Shown here: piece by piece, positions 56,001-64,000 of the stretch
How positions within the stretch are numbered: the stretch's first letter is position 1
Layout of the letters: each line of letters starts with the position of its first letter
From: Legionella bononiensis
Lineage (GTDB): Bacteria > Pseudomonadota > Gammaproteobacteria > Legionellales > Legionellaceae
Assembly: GCF_016786215.1 (NCBI RefSeq)
Contig: NZ_JADOBG010000022.1
Location: 558,001-622,000 of the forward strand
Reading direction: 5' to 3'
DNA length: 64,000 nt
Notes under the pieces: generated by a model
Told to the model about the DNA's origin: nothing
The model's database searches: none
The model's input: only the letters and a program-made list of their open reading frames with translations
Position numbers and translations under genes: made by a program

Positions 56001-56468
56001 TTACTTCGCTACCGGTAATTTAAAACCACGTCCACCAATAGCCGCAGTCAAAGCTTGTAACGACATGTCTTCACCAGCCCAAAAAGTACCTTCACTTCCA
56101 GCAGGAATTTTTACTCCTTTCCACTGACACACTGCAATGGCTCCTTCGCAAGGAACCTGTTGTTCATGGCCGGGCCTGGATTCAATGCAAGTCAATTCAA
56201 ATGGAGGTTTATCCACTGCCAATGCCGACCAGTTACCGGCCTGCAAGCGGGTTGTCCATCCAGCACTGGCTCCAGGATTGGTCACTGGATGAGTAATCCA
56301 AAGATCCGCACTGGTGAGATTATGGATAAAGACCAATTTACTGCTCTTTGATTTTAAAGTGACCGATTCACCCTGGACAGCAACAGCCTGACATCCATCG
56401 GGTAGAGTAGATTCTGCCCACAGGCAAACAGAAATTAGCAGTAAGCAAAAAGAGAATACTATTCTCAT
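56001..56468 (-). CDS. Small exported protein, possibly EnhB-like
   Basis: This 155-residue protein has a signal peptide (to about CLWA) and a strand-rich mature part with HNLTSADLWITHP, a Trp-rich AGWTTRLQAGNWSALAVD and four Cys (LPDGC, LTCIES, VPCEG, AVCQW) that may form disulfides. It resembles, from memory only, proteins annotated as enhanced-entry protein EnhB in Legionella. Function is unproven. It stands between rnr and the giant gene that follows on the same strand. Confidence 0.6.
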   Translation of the reverse strand: MRIVFSFCLLLISVCLWAESTLPDGCQAVAVQGESVTLKSKSSKLVFIHNLTSADLWITHPVTNPGASAGWTTRLQAGNWSALAVDKPPFELTCIESRPGHEQQVPCEGAIAVCQWKGVKIPAGSEGTFWAGEDMSLQALTAAIGGRGFKLPVAK

Positions 56469-56504
56469 GACCAGCTCCAGAGTTATTTTCCAAGATTATT
56501 GTGA

Positions 56505-59500
56505 TTATATAGTTATCATACCCTTCTGACTAGCGACAACTTCTTTTCGCTCCCGAGATCGGAGTTCCTGTGCACAGCCAAATAAAGTTTGTTTTATATT
56601 AGTACGATGGATCTCAACCGTAATAATTACCGGGCTACGTTTTACAGTATCCAGCAGTCCAATTAATTGTTTTCTTTTTACATTAAAACCCAGGTATTCA
56701 CTATTCATTTGCATGGTTCTGGGTATGTTCACTTCATCAGCAGCCTGTCGACGCGTTATTCCAGGTGAAGGATCATCACATAATTTAACTATTTTCGAAG
56801 TCGATTGTTCCGCAAAAAGACCATAATGCCACAATCGTTTAATAGTTTTTAGAAATCCAAAATAAAACTCGCCTATATTGGAATGTAAACTTCCTTCAAC
56901 TTCAGCTTCAGTTGCACCTTTCAGCAAACGTTTTTTTAACTCTTTATCAGTACAGGTTTTCGCTAAGAGCTCACATCCCTGTCGTACCAGCTCATAATGC
57001 TTATTTTGTCCAAAATAGGTTAATAGACTCAGTTCCGCCTGCGGGGATTTCAACTCATGATTTATGATTTTTTTTGCATAAAACTGAGCCATATCACGCA
57101 ATACCACAAAATCCAGTTTTTGGGGATTTTTAATCATAACCTCTTCCAGAGCATCAAATACAACAAAACTTATATCGCGTTGTGGAAATTGTTGTAACAA
57201 TCCTGAAACGGGATGAAGGTACTCGATATTATGTTGAAATGAGGCAAAATAGTCCTCCAATAATAGCAATACTGATTTTTTCTGACCTGAATAATTCAAG
57301 AGATAGGCGCAAATCATGGGGAGTTTTCTGGTATTAATTTCTTTCCAGGTCTCATAGATTAAATGCCGCCAGTCCAATAAAATCTGATGATCTTTTAACT
57401 CCTTGTTCAATGGAAGCTGATCACGAAACCACTCTTTTATGCGGGGTAATTCCCCGGCTATCCGCTCCTTTATTCCGTCAGGTATCCAGAATTTATCAAC
57501 CAGTTTCTCTAGAAAAACGCGCGAAAATGATAAGCGGGCAAGCGTTTTATTAAACTTTTTTTTAGAATAAAATAATGAGGTCTGTCCCAAGCTGGCACTT
57601 CTAAATATTAAGTCCCCCAGGATTTTATGCCCAATTGAAGAATCACTATCTAAAGAACGCTTTTTGCTTAAATGCCGATTAGTGAATTTTGCCATCTCAT
57701 CTAATTCGCTTTTTTGCCATGATGTTTTTGCAGAGGAATGTGGTTCCGCTTTTGGAAATAGGACAGCATGCTGTTTTTCTAAAACATGCAACACGAATTT
57801 ATATTGTGCCCTTCCTTCCCAGAAGGACGTTTTATTTAATACCGGAATAGCAGCAACCAAATGCTTCTTGTTAAAATATTGAGTCACCCGGCTGATTTCA
57901 GGATTTTTTACCTGCTGAACAGCGGTTAGCGAACGATCATTAAGAAATTCTTTTAGTACAACTACGGCACAAGCTTCAGTTCCAATTAATTGTTGTAACA
58001 AAGCATCAAATGTACCGGTCTTTATGTCATTGGGACCTAACTCTTTGAATAATAAAGCCAGAGAATCGCCCAGTACATTATCCAGCTTATTTTTTTTAGC
58101 ATAATAGGCAAAACGCGACAAACCTTCTGCAAACCAGGACTTATCATAATAGTTAGCCATATACTCAGCCAAACACTCTACCACATGATGCCGATCCAAA
58201 AATTGATGAACATCTGCTTCATACAAGCCACTGAATAATTGAGCACGTTTATTATCGTGTTTTAAAATGCTATGAAATAGTTGAATTGCATTAGTCTTAT
58301 GCCGAATATTGGCCAATAATCCAAACACTTCATCATCGCTAAAATGATTGACTATCGATTCAAGGGTGGCTGGATTAATGTACTTTGCCAGATTTTGTAC
58401 CGTCGTGGACATGCGACGTTCAAACCATTGAACTCTTGGAGATCCCGCTGTAACCCCCTCAAGTCCATAAAAAACATTCAATGAATTTTCAAAAAGTACG
58501 TGCTGAAGCAATAACGCCAAACCTGCAGGTGACTTATCCAATATCAGCTCAGGAGTTGTTCCCAATATTCGGACACTGAACTCTTTTTGAAATTGTCCGG
58601 CACTTCTCACCTGACCTGATTCGGATAAATGACCAATCACTCTGGCTGCTTGATCAAAGAGTGGTTCATTCTCCTGTACGGCGCCGGATTGAATTAACGG
58701 AAGTGGTTCTTCATTAACGTAGGTAATGGCTTCATTCGCTTCATTAATAAATCCAATCTTTTGACCTGCTGAATTATATAACCCAATGTCCCTTTTTCGC
58801 GCCAAATCAACAGGATCAATGGTAACTTGCGAACCATATAAATTAAAACCTTGTAGCACATGATTGGGATCGTTGCCCAAAATGGTTCCTGACTCATGTA
58901 CCTTCTGATAATGTGTTGCTATAGCTCTTATCAACAAATCAAAACGTAAGGAAGGGTACATCTGGCTATAATAGCTATATAGCACTCGCAAAGCCTGTTC
59001 CCCATGCTCTTTACCCTGATTTTTTTGCTGATTAGCATGTTCTTCCAATTGAAACAACAAGGCGTTTACCCTGTACTCGATACCCATTTTTAAGGTTTTA
59101 AATCGTTTGGCTAACCAATCTTCGTGGGGTTCAGATTGTTTCAATAATCGCAGGTTAATCCGTTTTAAATGCTCCTTAAACTCAGCAGTATTGGAATTTC
59201 GTTCATCTGAAGCAAGGATGTACTTATTAAATTCGGTCTGACTCAGCGTTAAACTGAGTAATGTATATCGATCAATTAATTGCTTTAATAATTCAGATGA
59301 ACTTGTCGCAACAAAGTCAGGTGATACCAACAACTGCTCTATCCCTGAGCCAACAAAACATCCATCGGTTTTAAGAACTGGCTCATCCGGAATCGGCCTA
59401 GCCAATGTGGTTATTTGAGGTGTCGTAAACAGTACGTCATCCGGTTGCATTAAACGGTTTTGGATCAACGTCAGGCACTGTTTATCAGGTACACTTGATT

Positions 59501-60479
59501 CATAACAGAATAAACACAGCAACTCCATAAACAGCTGACGTTCTTCCAAACCTCCCTGGATAGAGTTCTTTAAACAATAATCAACAATTAAAAAGTACTG
59601 AGCCGGATTCAAGCCATTTAAAAATTCAATTTGTGTTTTTGAATCCATCTTCTTTAAAAAGTCGTGGATCATCATAATAAATGCCGATGCGACTGATGTA
59701 TCAGGATTACATGCTGATTGATAATAAGAGCAAATGACCCACAGCGTTTCTAAATGAAGAGGAAACGGATGAGCATCAATGCAGGCTCTCAATTCGGTCA
59801 ATTTATCCAGCTCATTAGTTCCTGGCGAACAAAGGAGCAATAAAAGGCGAAAGGACATCATGTCCATTGCCTGATTGACATATGAATCAAGATAACGGGT
59901 AAACCATCCGGAAAAATCAGGTTGGCGTAAAAACTGAAACAAGGCGTTTCGTTTAATTGCCTCTAACTCCTTATTGTTTTTACTAAAAAAAACATCCAGC
60001 AAAGCCTGTACATTGGGATCATGATTTAAACGAGCCAAAGCCCTTAATGAAGGTTCGCTAAACTGTTCAAGTACCTGAATTAATTCATTAGGACCTTGCT
60101 TTTGCAAAGCAGTGATTATTGGCCAGGCCTCTGAAAGATCCTTTAATTCATTGCAGATTCGAGAACTGAATGCGCTATTATCTATACCCTCTACGTCATT
60201 CTGTAATTGAGGAGCAGCACGAAGATACTCTCTTAATTGCTGACGTACTTCTTCGGGAGCATAGCTCGCTACAATTGGAACAATCGCATAATGTGCGGGA
60301 AATTGAATGTTCGAAATGCTCTGAGCATGCTTTTCATTCAAGTTTACAGGAATTTGTCTACTAAAAAGCTCCGTTACAGTATCAGAATCTTCATTAAAAT
60401 GCTTCAGCAGCCAATCTTTTAAAGCAGGACTCGTTAATTGTTGAATTTGTGATTTTACGATGTCTATTAACAGCTTCAT
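56505..60479 (-). CDS. Unrecognised 1324-residue protein at the lpg0090 position, effector candidate
   Basis: No known domain could be named. The chain is mostly predicted-helical with Leu-rich, charged segments throughout, few Cys and no signal peptide or membrane helix. By position upstream of the rnr block it corresponds, from memory, to lpg0090, listed among Dot/Icm substrates of L. pneumophila. The ATG at 60479 has AAGGA 8 nt upstream; a GTG at 60515 also has AAGGA and would add 12 residues. The C-terminus (EVVASQKGMITI) lacks an E-block. Confidence 0.8.
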   Translation of the reverse strand: MKLLIDIVKSQIQQLTSPALKDWLLKHFNEDSDTVTELFSRQIPVNLNEKHAQSISNIQFPAHYAIVPIVASYAPEEVRQQLREYLRAAPQLQNDVEGIDNSAFSSRICNELKDLSEAWPIITALQKQGPNELIQVLEQFSEPSLRALARLNHDPNVQALLDVFFSKNNKELEAIKRNALFQFLRQPDFSGWFTRYLDSYVNQAMDMMSFRLLLLLCSPGTNELDKLTELRACIDAHPFPLHLETLWVICSYYQSACNPDTSVASAFIMMIHDFLKKMDSKTQIEFLNGLNPAQYFLIVDYCLKNSIQGGLEERQLFMELLCLFCYESSVPDKQCLTLIQNRLMQPDDVLFTTPQITTLARPIPDEPVLKTDGCFVGSGIEQLLVSPDFVATSSSELLKQLIDRYTLLSLTLSQTEFNKYILASDERNSNTAEFKEHLKRINLRLLKQSEPHEDWLAKRFKTLKMGIEYRVNALLFQLEEHANQQKNQGKEHGEQALRVLYSYYSQMYPSLRFDLLIRAIATHYQKVHESGTILGNDPNHVLQGFNLYGSQVTIDPVDLARKRDIGLYNSAGQKIGFINEANEAITYVNEEPLPLIQSGAVQENEPLFDQAARVIGHLSESGQVRSAGQFQKEFSVRILGTTPELILDKSPAGLALLLQHVLFENSLNVFYGLEGVTAGSPRVQWFERRMSTTVQNLAKYINPATLESIVNHFSDDEVFGLLANIRHKTNAIQLFHSILKHDNKRAQLFSGLYEADVHQFLDRHHVVECLAEYMANYYDKSWFAEGLSRFAYYAKKNKLDNVLGDSLALLFKELGPNDIKTGTFDALLQQLIGTEACAVVVLKEFLNDRSLTAVQQVKNPEISRVTQYFNKKHLVAAIPVLNKTSFWEGRAQYKFVLHVLEKQHAVLFPKAEPHSSAKTSWQKSELDEMAKFTNRHLSKKRSLDSDSSIGHKILGDLIFRSASLGQTSLFYSKKKFNKTLARLSFSRVFLEKLVDKFWIPDGIKERIAGELPRIKEWFRDQLPLNKELKDHQILLDWRHLIYETWKEINTRKLPMICAYLLNYSGQKKSVLLLLEDYFASFQHNIEYLHPVSGLLQQFPQRDISFVVFDALEEVMIKNPQKLDFVVLRDMAQFYAKKIINHELKSPQAELSLLTYFGQNKHYELVRQGCELLAKTCTDKELKKRLLKGATEAEVEGSLHSNIGEFYFGFLKTIKRLWHYGLFAEQSTSKIVKLCDDPSPGITRRQAADEVNIPRTMQMNSEYLGFNVKRKQLIGLLDTVKRSPVIITVEIHRTNIKQTLFGCAQELRSRERKEVVASQKGMITI

Positions 60480-60812
60480 ACCACTTTTCCTTAAAACCGC
60501 AAAAATCCCTGGCACTTTATTCCTTCAAGAACAATGATTTTAATATACAGATAATCTGTTGATTTGAAAATGTAGAAATGCACTCTTCAATAAAATAGCA
60601 AATCTGATAAATACAGCTGTATCAATTGATACGATTAATACAGCATAAACATAATAATATATACACCCTGGTTATGATTTCACTACAATTTTGATAGAAT
60701 GTTAAACCTTGGTGCATTAAATTAAGAATTACAGGAATGATCGGTCTCCAGCACTAATCGTACCTGCGTCATCTTACTTAAAGCCATTTCACTGATATAA
60801 GGATGCAACATA
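60480..60812. promoter_or_regulatory. Intergenic control region with overlapping palindromes
   Basis: The gap between the divergent giant gene and the YaiI-type gene holds several palindromes: ACAGAT-A-ATCTGT (60547-60559), ATACAGCTGTAT (60611-60622) and GTATCAATTGATAC (60619-60632), the last two sharing GTAT. A further ATACAG lies near 60638. Such clustering suggests operator sites; no regulator can be named. The rest of the gap shows nothing recognisable. Confidence 0.45.
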
Positions 60813-61259
60813 ATGCATATATGGGTAGACGCTGATGCCTGTCCCAAAATAATTAAAGAAATATTATTTCGTGCGGCCATACGCACAAAAACACATCTGA
60901 CCTTGGTGGCTAACGCATTACTTACATATCCCAACTCACCCTTCATACGCTCTGTACAAGTAGAAAAAGGCTTTGATCAAGCCGATCACTACATCGTCAG
61001 TCATTTAAACGCTCACGATATAGTAATAACCGCAGATATACCTCTTGCAGCGGACGTTGTAGCGAAACACGGCCTGGCCATAAACCCTCGAGGAGAAATT
61101 TATACGGCAAATAACATCAAACAACGTTTAACTTTAAGAGATATGAATGAGCAATTACGCTCTACGGGAGAACGTATTGGTGGTCCCTCAGCATTGAGCA
61201 TTAAAGAAAAAACTGCTTTCGCCAATGCTCTTGATCGATGCCTGGCTAAAAAAGCATAA
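60813..61259 (+). CDS. YaiI/YqxD family protein (DUF188)
   Basis: This 148-residue protein has the family signature VDADACPK at the start, then [16 protein letters not shown] and [16 protein letters not shown]. The family has a PIN-like fold, suggesting a nuclease, but no function is established. The length fits. Confidence 0.88.
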   Translation: MHIWVDADACPKIIKEILFRAAIRTKTHLTLVANALLTYPNSPFIRSVQVEKGFDQADHYIVSHLNAHDIVITADIPLAADVVAKHGLAINPRGEIYTANNIKQRLTLRDMNEQLRSTGERIGGPSALSIKEKTAFANALDRCLAKKA

Positions 61260-61345
61260 TACTATTTTAACACTTATTGATTGTTAATTTGACAAACAAC
61301 CTCCAGCCACCTAGAGTTTAAGTAAATCTTGATCAGGCTATAAAC

Positions 61346-62074
61346 ATGAAAAAAATATTTTTTATAATCTTGTTTATAAGCAGTTCTCTACTTTATGGAA
61401 CCACAATCAATGTGGGTTTTATTATTTCGCCTCCCTACGCGGTTTATGCAGACGATGACAAAAAACATTTTTATGGATTTACCGTTGACCTGATGGATGA
61501 AATTTGTAAGCGAATTAATGTGGACTGCGTCTATAAACCCATCACACTTAATACTGAGCTGGCTGAACTGCAAAATGGTACGATTGAGCTTGCATTCACT
61601 CAAATACCCATTACTAGCGACGCCACAGGAAATTATTTATTTAGTCTTCCTTATTTAATCAGTGATGGTCAATTTGTAACACTAAGTGAAAACAAAATTA
61701 ATACTGCCAGCGATCTGAAAAGTAAACGTATTGGCGTTCTTACTGATACCTTGTATCAAATACTGCTTAATTCAAATTATTCTGATGAACAAATAACGCA
61801 ATATTCCAATTTTTCAGATATGGTATCAGGACTTGAAAATAATCAGATTGATGCCATTTTTATTAATAATCACCTGGCCCATTACATGATTTATAATGTG
61901 TCATTAGGTATCAAAATGATTGGCAATCAAGTGCCTATTGGAGAGGGGTATGGCATTCTCGGACTCCAAACCAATAAAGCATTAATTGATAAAGTGAATA
62001 CCGCCCTGCTCAGTATGGAGTCTGATGGTACTTATCTCAACCTCTACACACTCTACTTTGGAGAGGATAAGTAA
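61346..62074 (+). CDS. Periplasmic amino-acid-type solute-binding protein
   Basis: This 242-residue exported protein has a signal peptide (MKKIFFIILFISSSLLYG) and a type-3 binding fold: FIISPPYAVY, GFTVDLMDEICKRI, IELAFTQIPIT, and YLFSLPYLISDGQ. No permease or ATPase gene is adjacent, so it is an orphan or works with a distant transporter. Confidence 0.85.
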   Translation: MKKIFFIILFISSSLLYGTTINVGFIISPPYAVYADDDKKHFYGFTVDLMDEICKRINVDCVYKPITLNTELAELQNGTIELAFTQIPITSDATGNYLFSLPYLISDGQFVTLSENKINTASDLKSKRIGVLTDTLYQILLNSNYSDEQITQYSNFSDMVSGLENNQIDAIFINNHLAHYMIYNVSLGIKMIGNQVPIGEGYGILGLQTNKALIDKVNTALLSMESDGTYLNLYTLYFGEDK

Positions 62075-62180
62075 GCATCCATGCACCTGGCATGGTACAC
62101 TTGTCCCGGTTGAAAGAAAACTGGATCCCCCCCCACAAATAAGGTTAAACTATCCAACTTTTTAATCAGTAGGATAGATT

Positions 62181-62771
62181 ATGTACCACGATATCAATCC
62201 CTCAATTATCACTGATCTGCATAAAAACTGCATCATCCAATGGAAATCATCAGGGATCGAATACCAACATAAACAGTTTTATCAACTGGTTGAAGAAAAT
62301 CATGCATTTAATTATCAGTTATGGCATGCCGAGGATCGCGCTCGCAGAGATGACATGGGTTTTGAATTTGTGTATCAAGCGAAACGTGAAATAGATGCCT
62401 GTAATCAATTAAGAAATAATCGCATGGAGGCTATGGATGAATGGCTGTTTCATTTATTGCAACCAGCAAATCCAACTCAATGTCCGGTTAATTCAGAATC
62501 ACCAGGGATGATTATTGACCGTCTATCGATATTAGCTCTGAAGTCCTATCATATGGCCTTACAGACAGAACGCTCTGATGTCAGCGAAGAACATAGAACA
62601 ACCTGTACTCAGAAATTGGCAATCATCCATAATCAATTAGAACAATTATCACTTTGTCTGGGACAACTTCTTAATGAAGTACAAGCAAAAAAACGTACTT
62701 TTAGAATATATCACCAATTTAAAATGTATAATGATCCTACGTTAAACCCTGAATTGTACTCTGCGGGCTAG
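62181..62771 (+). CDS. DUF4254 family protein
   Basis: This 196-residue protein resembles DUF4254: NHAFNYQLWHAEDRARRDDMG near residue 40 and PGMIIDRLSILALKSYHM further on, with helical, acidic surroundings. In other bacteria the family is found near lipopolysaccharide genes, but its function is unknown. Its 3' end overlaps the convergent gene by 35 bp. Confidence 0.78.
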   Translation: MYHDINPSIITDLHKNCIIQWKSSGIEYQHKQFYQLVEENHAFNYQLWHAEDRARRDDMGFEFVYQAKREIDACNQLRNNRMEAMDEWLFHLLQPANPTQCPVNSESPGMIIDRLSILALKSYHMALQTERSDVSEEHRTTCTQKLAIIHNQLEQLSLCLGQLLNEVQAKKRTFRIYHQFKMYNDPTLNPELYSAG

Positions 62772-63999
62772 AGGTATATATTGAAAAATCCTGTTCACTT
62801 TTAGCGTGACGCAGATCTGATTTGACTGATTTATTATTAAAAAATCCATAATGTGACGAGGTAGTGGGCGACGATTTCTGGGAATCAGTCCGGAGGTTTT
62901 TGCTCTGGATTGACTCCCCTGGCGCCTCGGTTTGCAGCACTACCTTGGCTGTGACCGAATCATTGACAGGTTGTGGCTCAACATCAGCAGCAAGATCAAC
63001 CTGTCCTAATGGCACGCGCCCCAATCCTCTTGCCAAGGCTCTGAGCGCCAGGATAATACCGAAGAATAAGGCACTGAATACCGATAAAACATACATTATT
63101 GGCGTATCCTGATAATGCCCCTGCTCGTCCATTTCCTGTAAAGGATTCCCTGCAAAATCAACAAATTTTTGTCCCTTGCCAAAACCGGAAAATAAGGAGC
63201 GGAATACTTCAAACCATTCTTGAAAGAAAAACTGAGGTGACCGATCCAGAAAGAGACCGTCTTTAAGCGACTGTTGAAAAGAATCGGGCTCAAGTAAATG
63301 AGCAGTTCCTTCCAATAAAGTATTCTTCATATCTATCAATTCATGATAGGGATGATTTTCAGGATCATCTTTTTTGTTTAATTGAATATAAGTTGAAACC
63401 AGGGAATGAATTGCGAAACTTACCATAAATACCAGACCAAGAATGACGCAGCTGACAAGTAACGCTGGCGGGAACGCGATTCCAGTTAATACCAATATCG
63501 ATCCCACTAAAAACAAGATACTTGCCAGAGCGCTGTACGCATACAATCCATTTTTTATCCCTAATAGTGCAGCTGATAAATAAGTACGGGTTGATTGCTG
63601 TTTCAATACATTTCGCTTTTCTTCAAACCGGTTGATTAATTTATAAACCTCCAGTTCCAAACAACGAATGGCAATAAAGTCCTCTAAATTTATATTGAGT
63701 TTGCCCCTCAATGCTAATAATTGAGCGTAGCTGGTTTCCATTTCCTTGGTAATCAAAGCCAATTCACATTTTGTTTGAGTAACAAACAATCTGAGTTGAA
63801 AATCATATTCTTCATATAAACGAGTAACAACACAGGCAACAGTGTATATAGCGCAAATAATGGCCATAGAGGTCAACATGGGTGATGATAATATAGCCAG
63901 TCCTAATACGCCCACATACAAATACAATCCATCAATAAATCCACCTGCGGCTACTGCAGCAAAAGCCAGGCATCGTGTATCAAATGTCTGACGTTTCAT
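62737..63999 (-). CDS. Multi-helix membrane protein, possibly incomplete at the window edge
   Basis: The frame runs from the window edge and gives 420 residues; the ATG at 63999 may be the true start or internal. It has four or five hydrophobic helices in two pairs (about 10-60 and 145-205) and one near 305-330, with a long soluble middle. The C-terminal ~90 residues are polar and Ser/Thr-rich (SPTTSSHYG, SSPQSTI). No family is recognised. Its end overlaps the DUF4254-type gene by 35 bp. Confidence 0.7.
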   Translation of the reverse strand: MKRQTFDTRCLAFAAVAAGGFIDGLYLYVGVLGLAILSSPMLTSMAIICAIYTVACVVTRLYEEYDFQLRLFVTQTKCELALITKEMETSYAQLLALRGKLNINLEDFIAIRCLELEVYKLINRFEEKRNVLKQQSTRTYLSAALLGIKNGLYAYSALASILFLVGSILVLTGIAFPPALLVSCVILGLVFMVSFAIHSLVSTYIQLNKKDDPENHPYHELIDMKNTLLEGTAHLLEPDSFQQSLKDGLFLDRSPQFFFQEWFEVFRSLFSGFGKGQKFVDFAGNPLQEMDEQGHYQDTPIMYVLSVFSALFFGIILALRALARGLGRVPLGQVDLAADVEPQPVNDSVTAKVVLQTEAPGESIQSKNLRTDSQKSSPTTSSHYGFFNNKSVKSDLRHAKSEQDFSIYTSSPQSTIQGLT

Positions 64000-64000
64000 T

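Overview
The window is a contiguous, gene-dense, low-GC stretch of a Legionella chromosome, from a species near to but probably not L. pneumophila. This rests on a SidP-type phosphoinositide phosphatase, a VipF-type tandem acetyltransferase, a free-standing DotI/IcmL-like protein, several very large Legionella-style proteins, and a cytosolic IMP/GMP nucleotidase. From memory, the gene order resembles the L. pneumophila lpg0088 to lpg0130 neighbourhood in inverted orientation. No tRNA, rRNA, CRISPR array, transposase or integrase was seen, so the region looks like conserved backbone with effector-type genes interspersed.

Layout. 1-10 kb: the end of dapB, a SidP-like effector (-), a small dodecin-like protein, a valine-catabolic operon (mmsA, mmsB, acyl-CoA synthetase), and a putative DxD glycosyltransferase effector (-). 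10-16 kb: engB, cytochrome c4, dsbA, a two-gene ABC transporter, and a non-coding stretch with a four-hairpin candidate small RNA. 16-22 kb: an IcmL-like protein, a DUF3592-type protein and the glycine-cleavage operon gcvT-gcvH-gcvPA-yciI-gcvPB. 21.7-30.5 kb: two unrecognised or eukaryote-like proteins (coiled-coil/membrane-tail and Ras-like GTPase), a repeat-rich 0.57 kb gap, a GT39-like membrane transferase, a 2-oxoglutarate oxygenase, a small HTH protein, an RMND1/Sif2-like protein and a purine permease. 30.6-36.6 kb: an arginine module on the minus strand (solute-binding lipoprotein, permease, ATPase, argG, and an argH-argF fusion), with argR divergent.

36.6-45.7 kb: a CDP-alcohol phosphatidyltransferase, periplasmic msrA-msrB, vipF, a ketoacyl-ACP synthase, an outer-membrane barrel, lpxD and polA. 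45.8-56.5 kb (all -): a 1428-residue protein with about twenty 36-residue repeats, a receiver-domain protein, cytosolic nucleotidase II, and rpiA, rlmB and rnr with overlapping ends, then a small exported protein. 56.5-64 kb: a 1.3-kresidue protein without recognised domains, a YaiI-type protein, a periplasmic solute-binding protein, a DUF4254-type protein and a membrane protein that reaches the window edge.

Three themes link the genes. The first is amino-acid use: valine to propionyl-CoA, glycine cleavage, arginine uptake and synthesis. The second is envelope and redox upkeep: DsbA, cytochrome c4, MsrA/B, LpxD. The third is a set of likely Dot/Icm-translocated proteins: the SidP-like, glycosyltransferase-like and VipF-like proteins and the two giant proteins. 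Functional names rest on motifs and family memory; no database search was possible.
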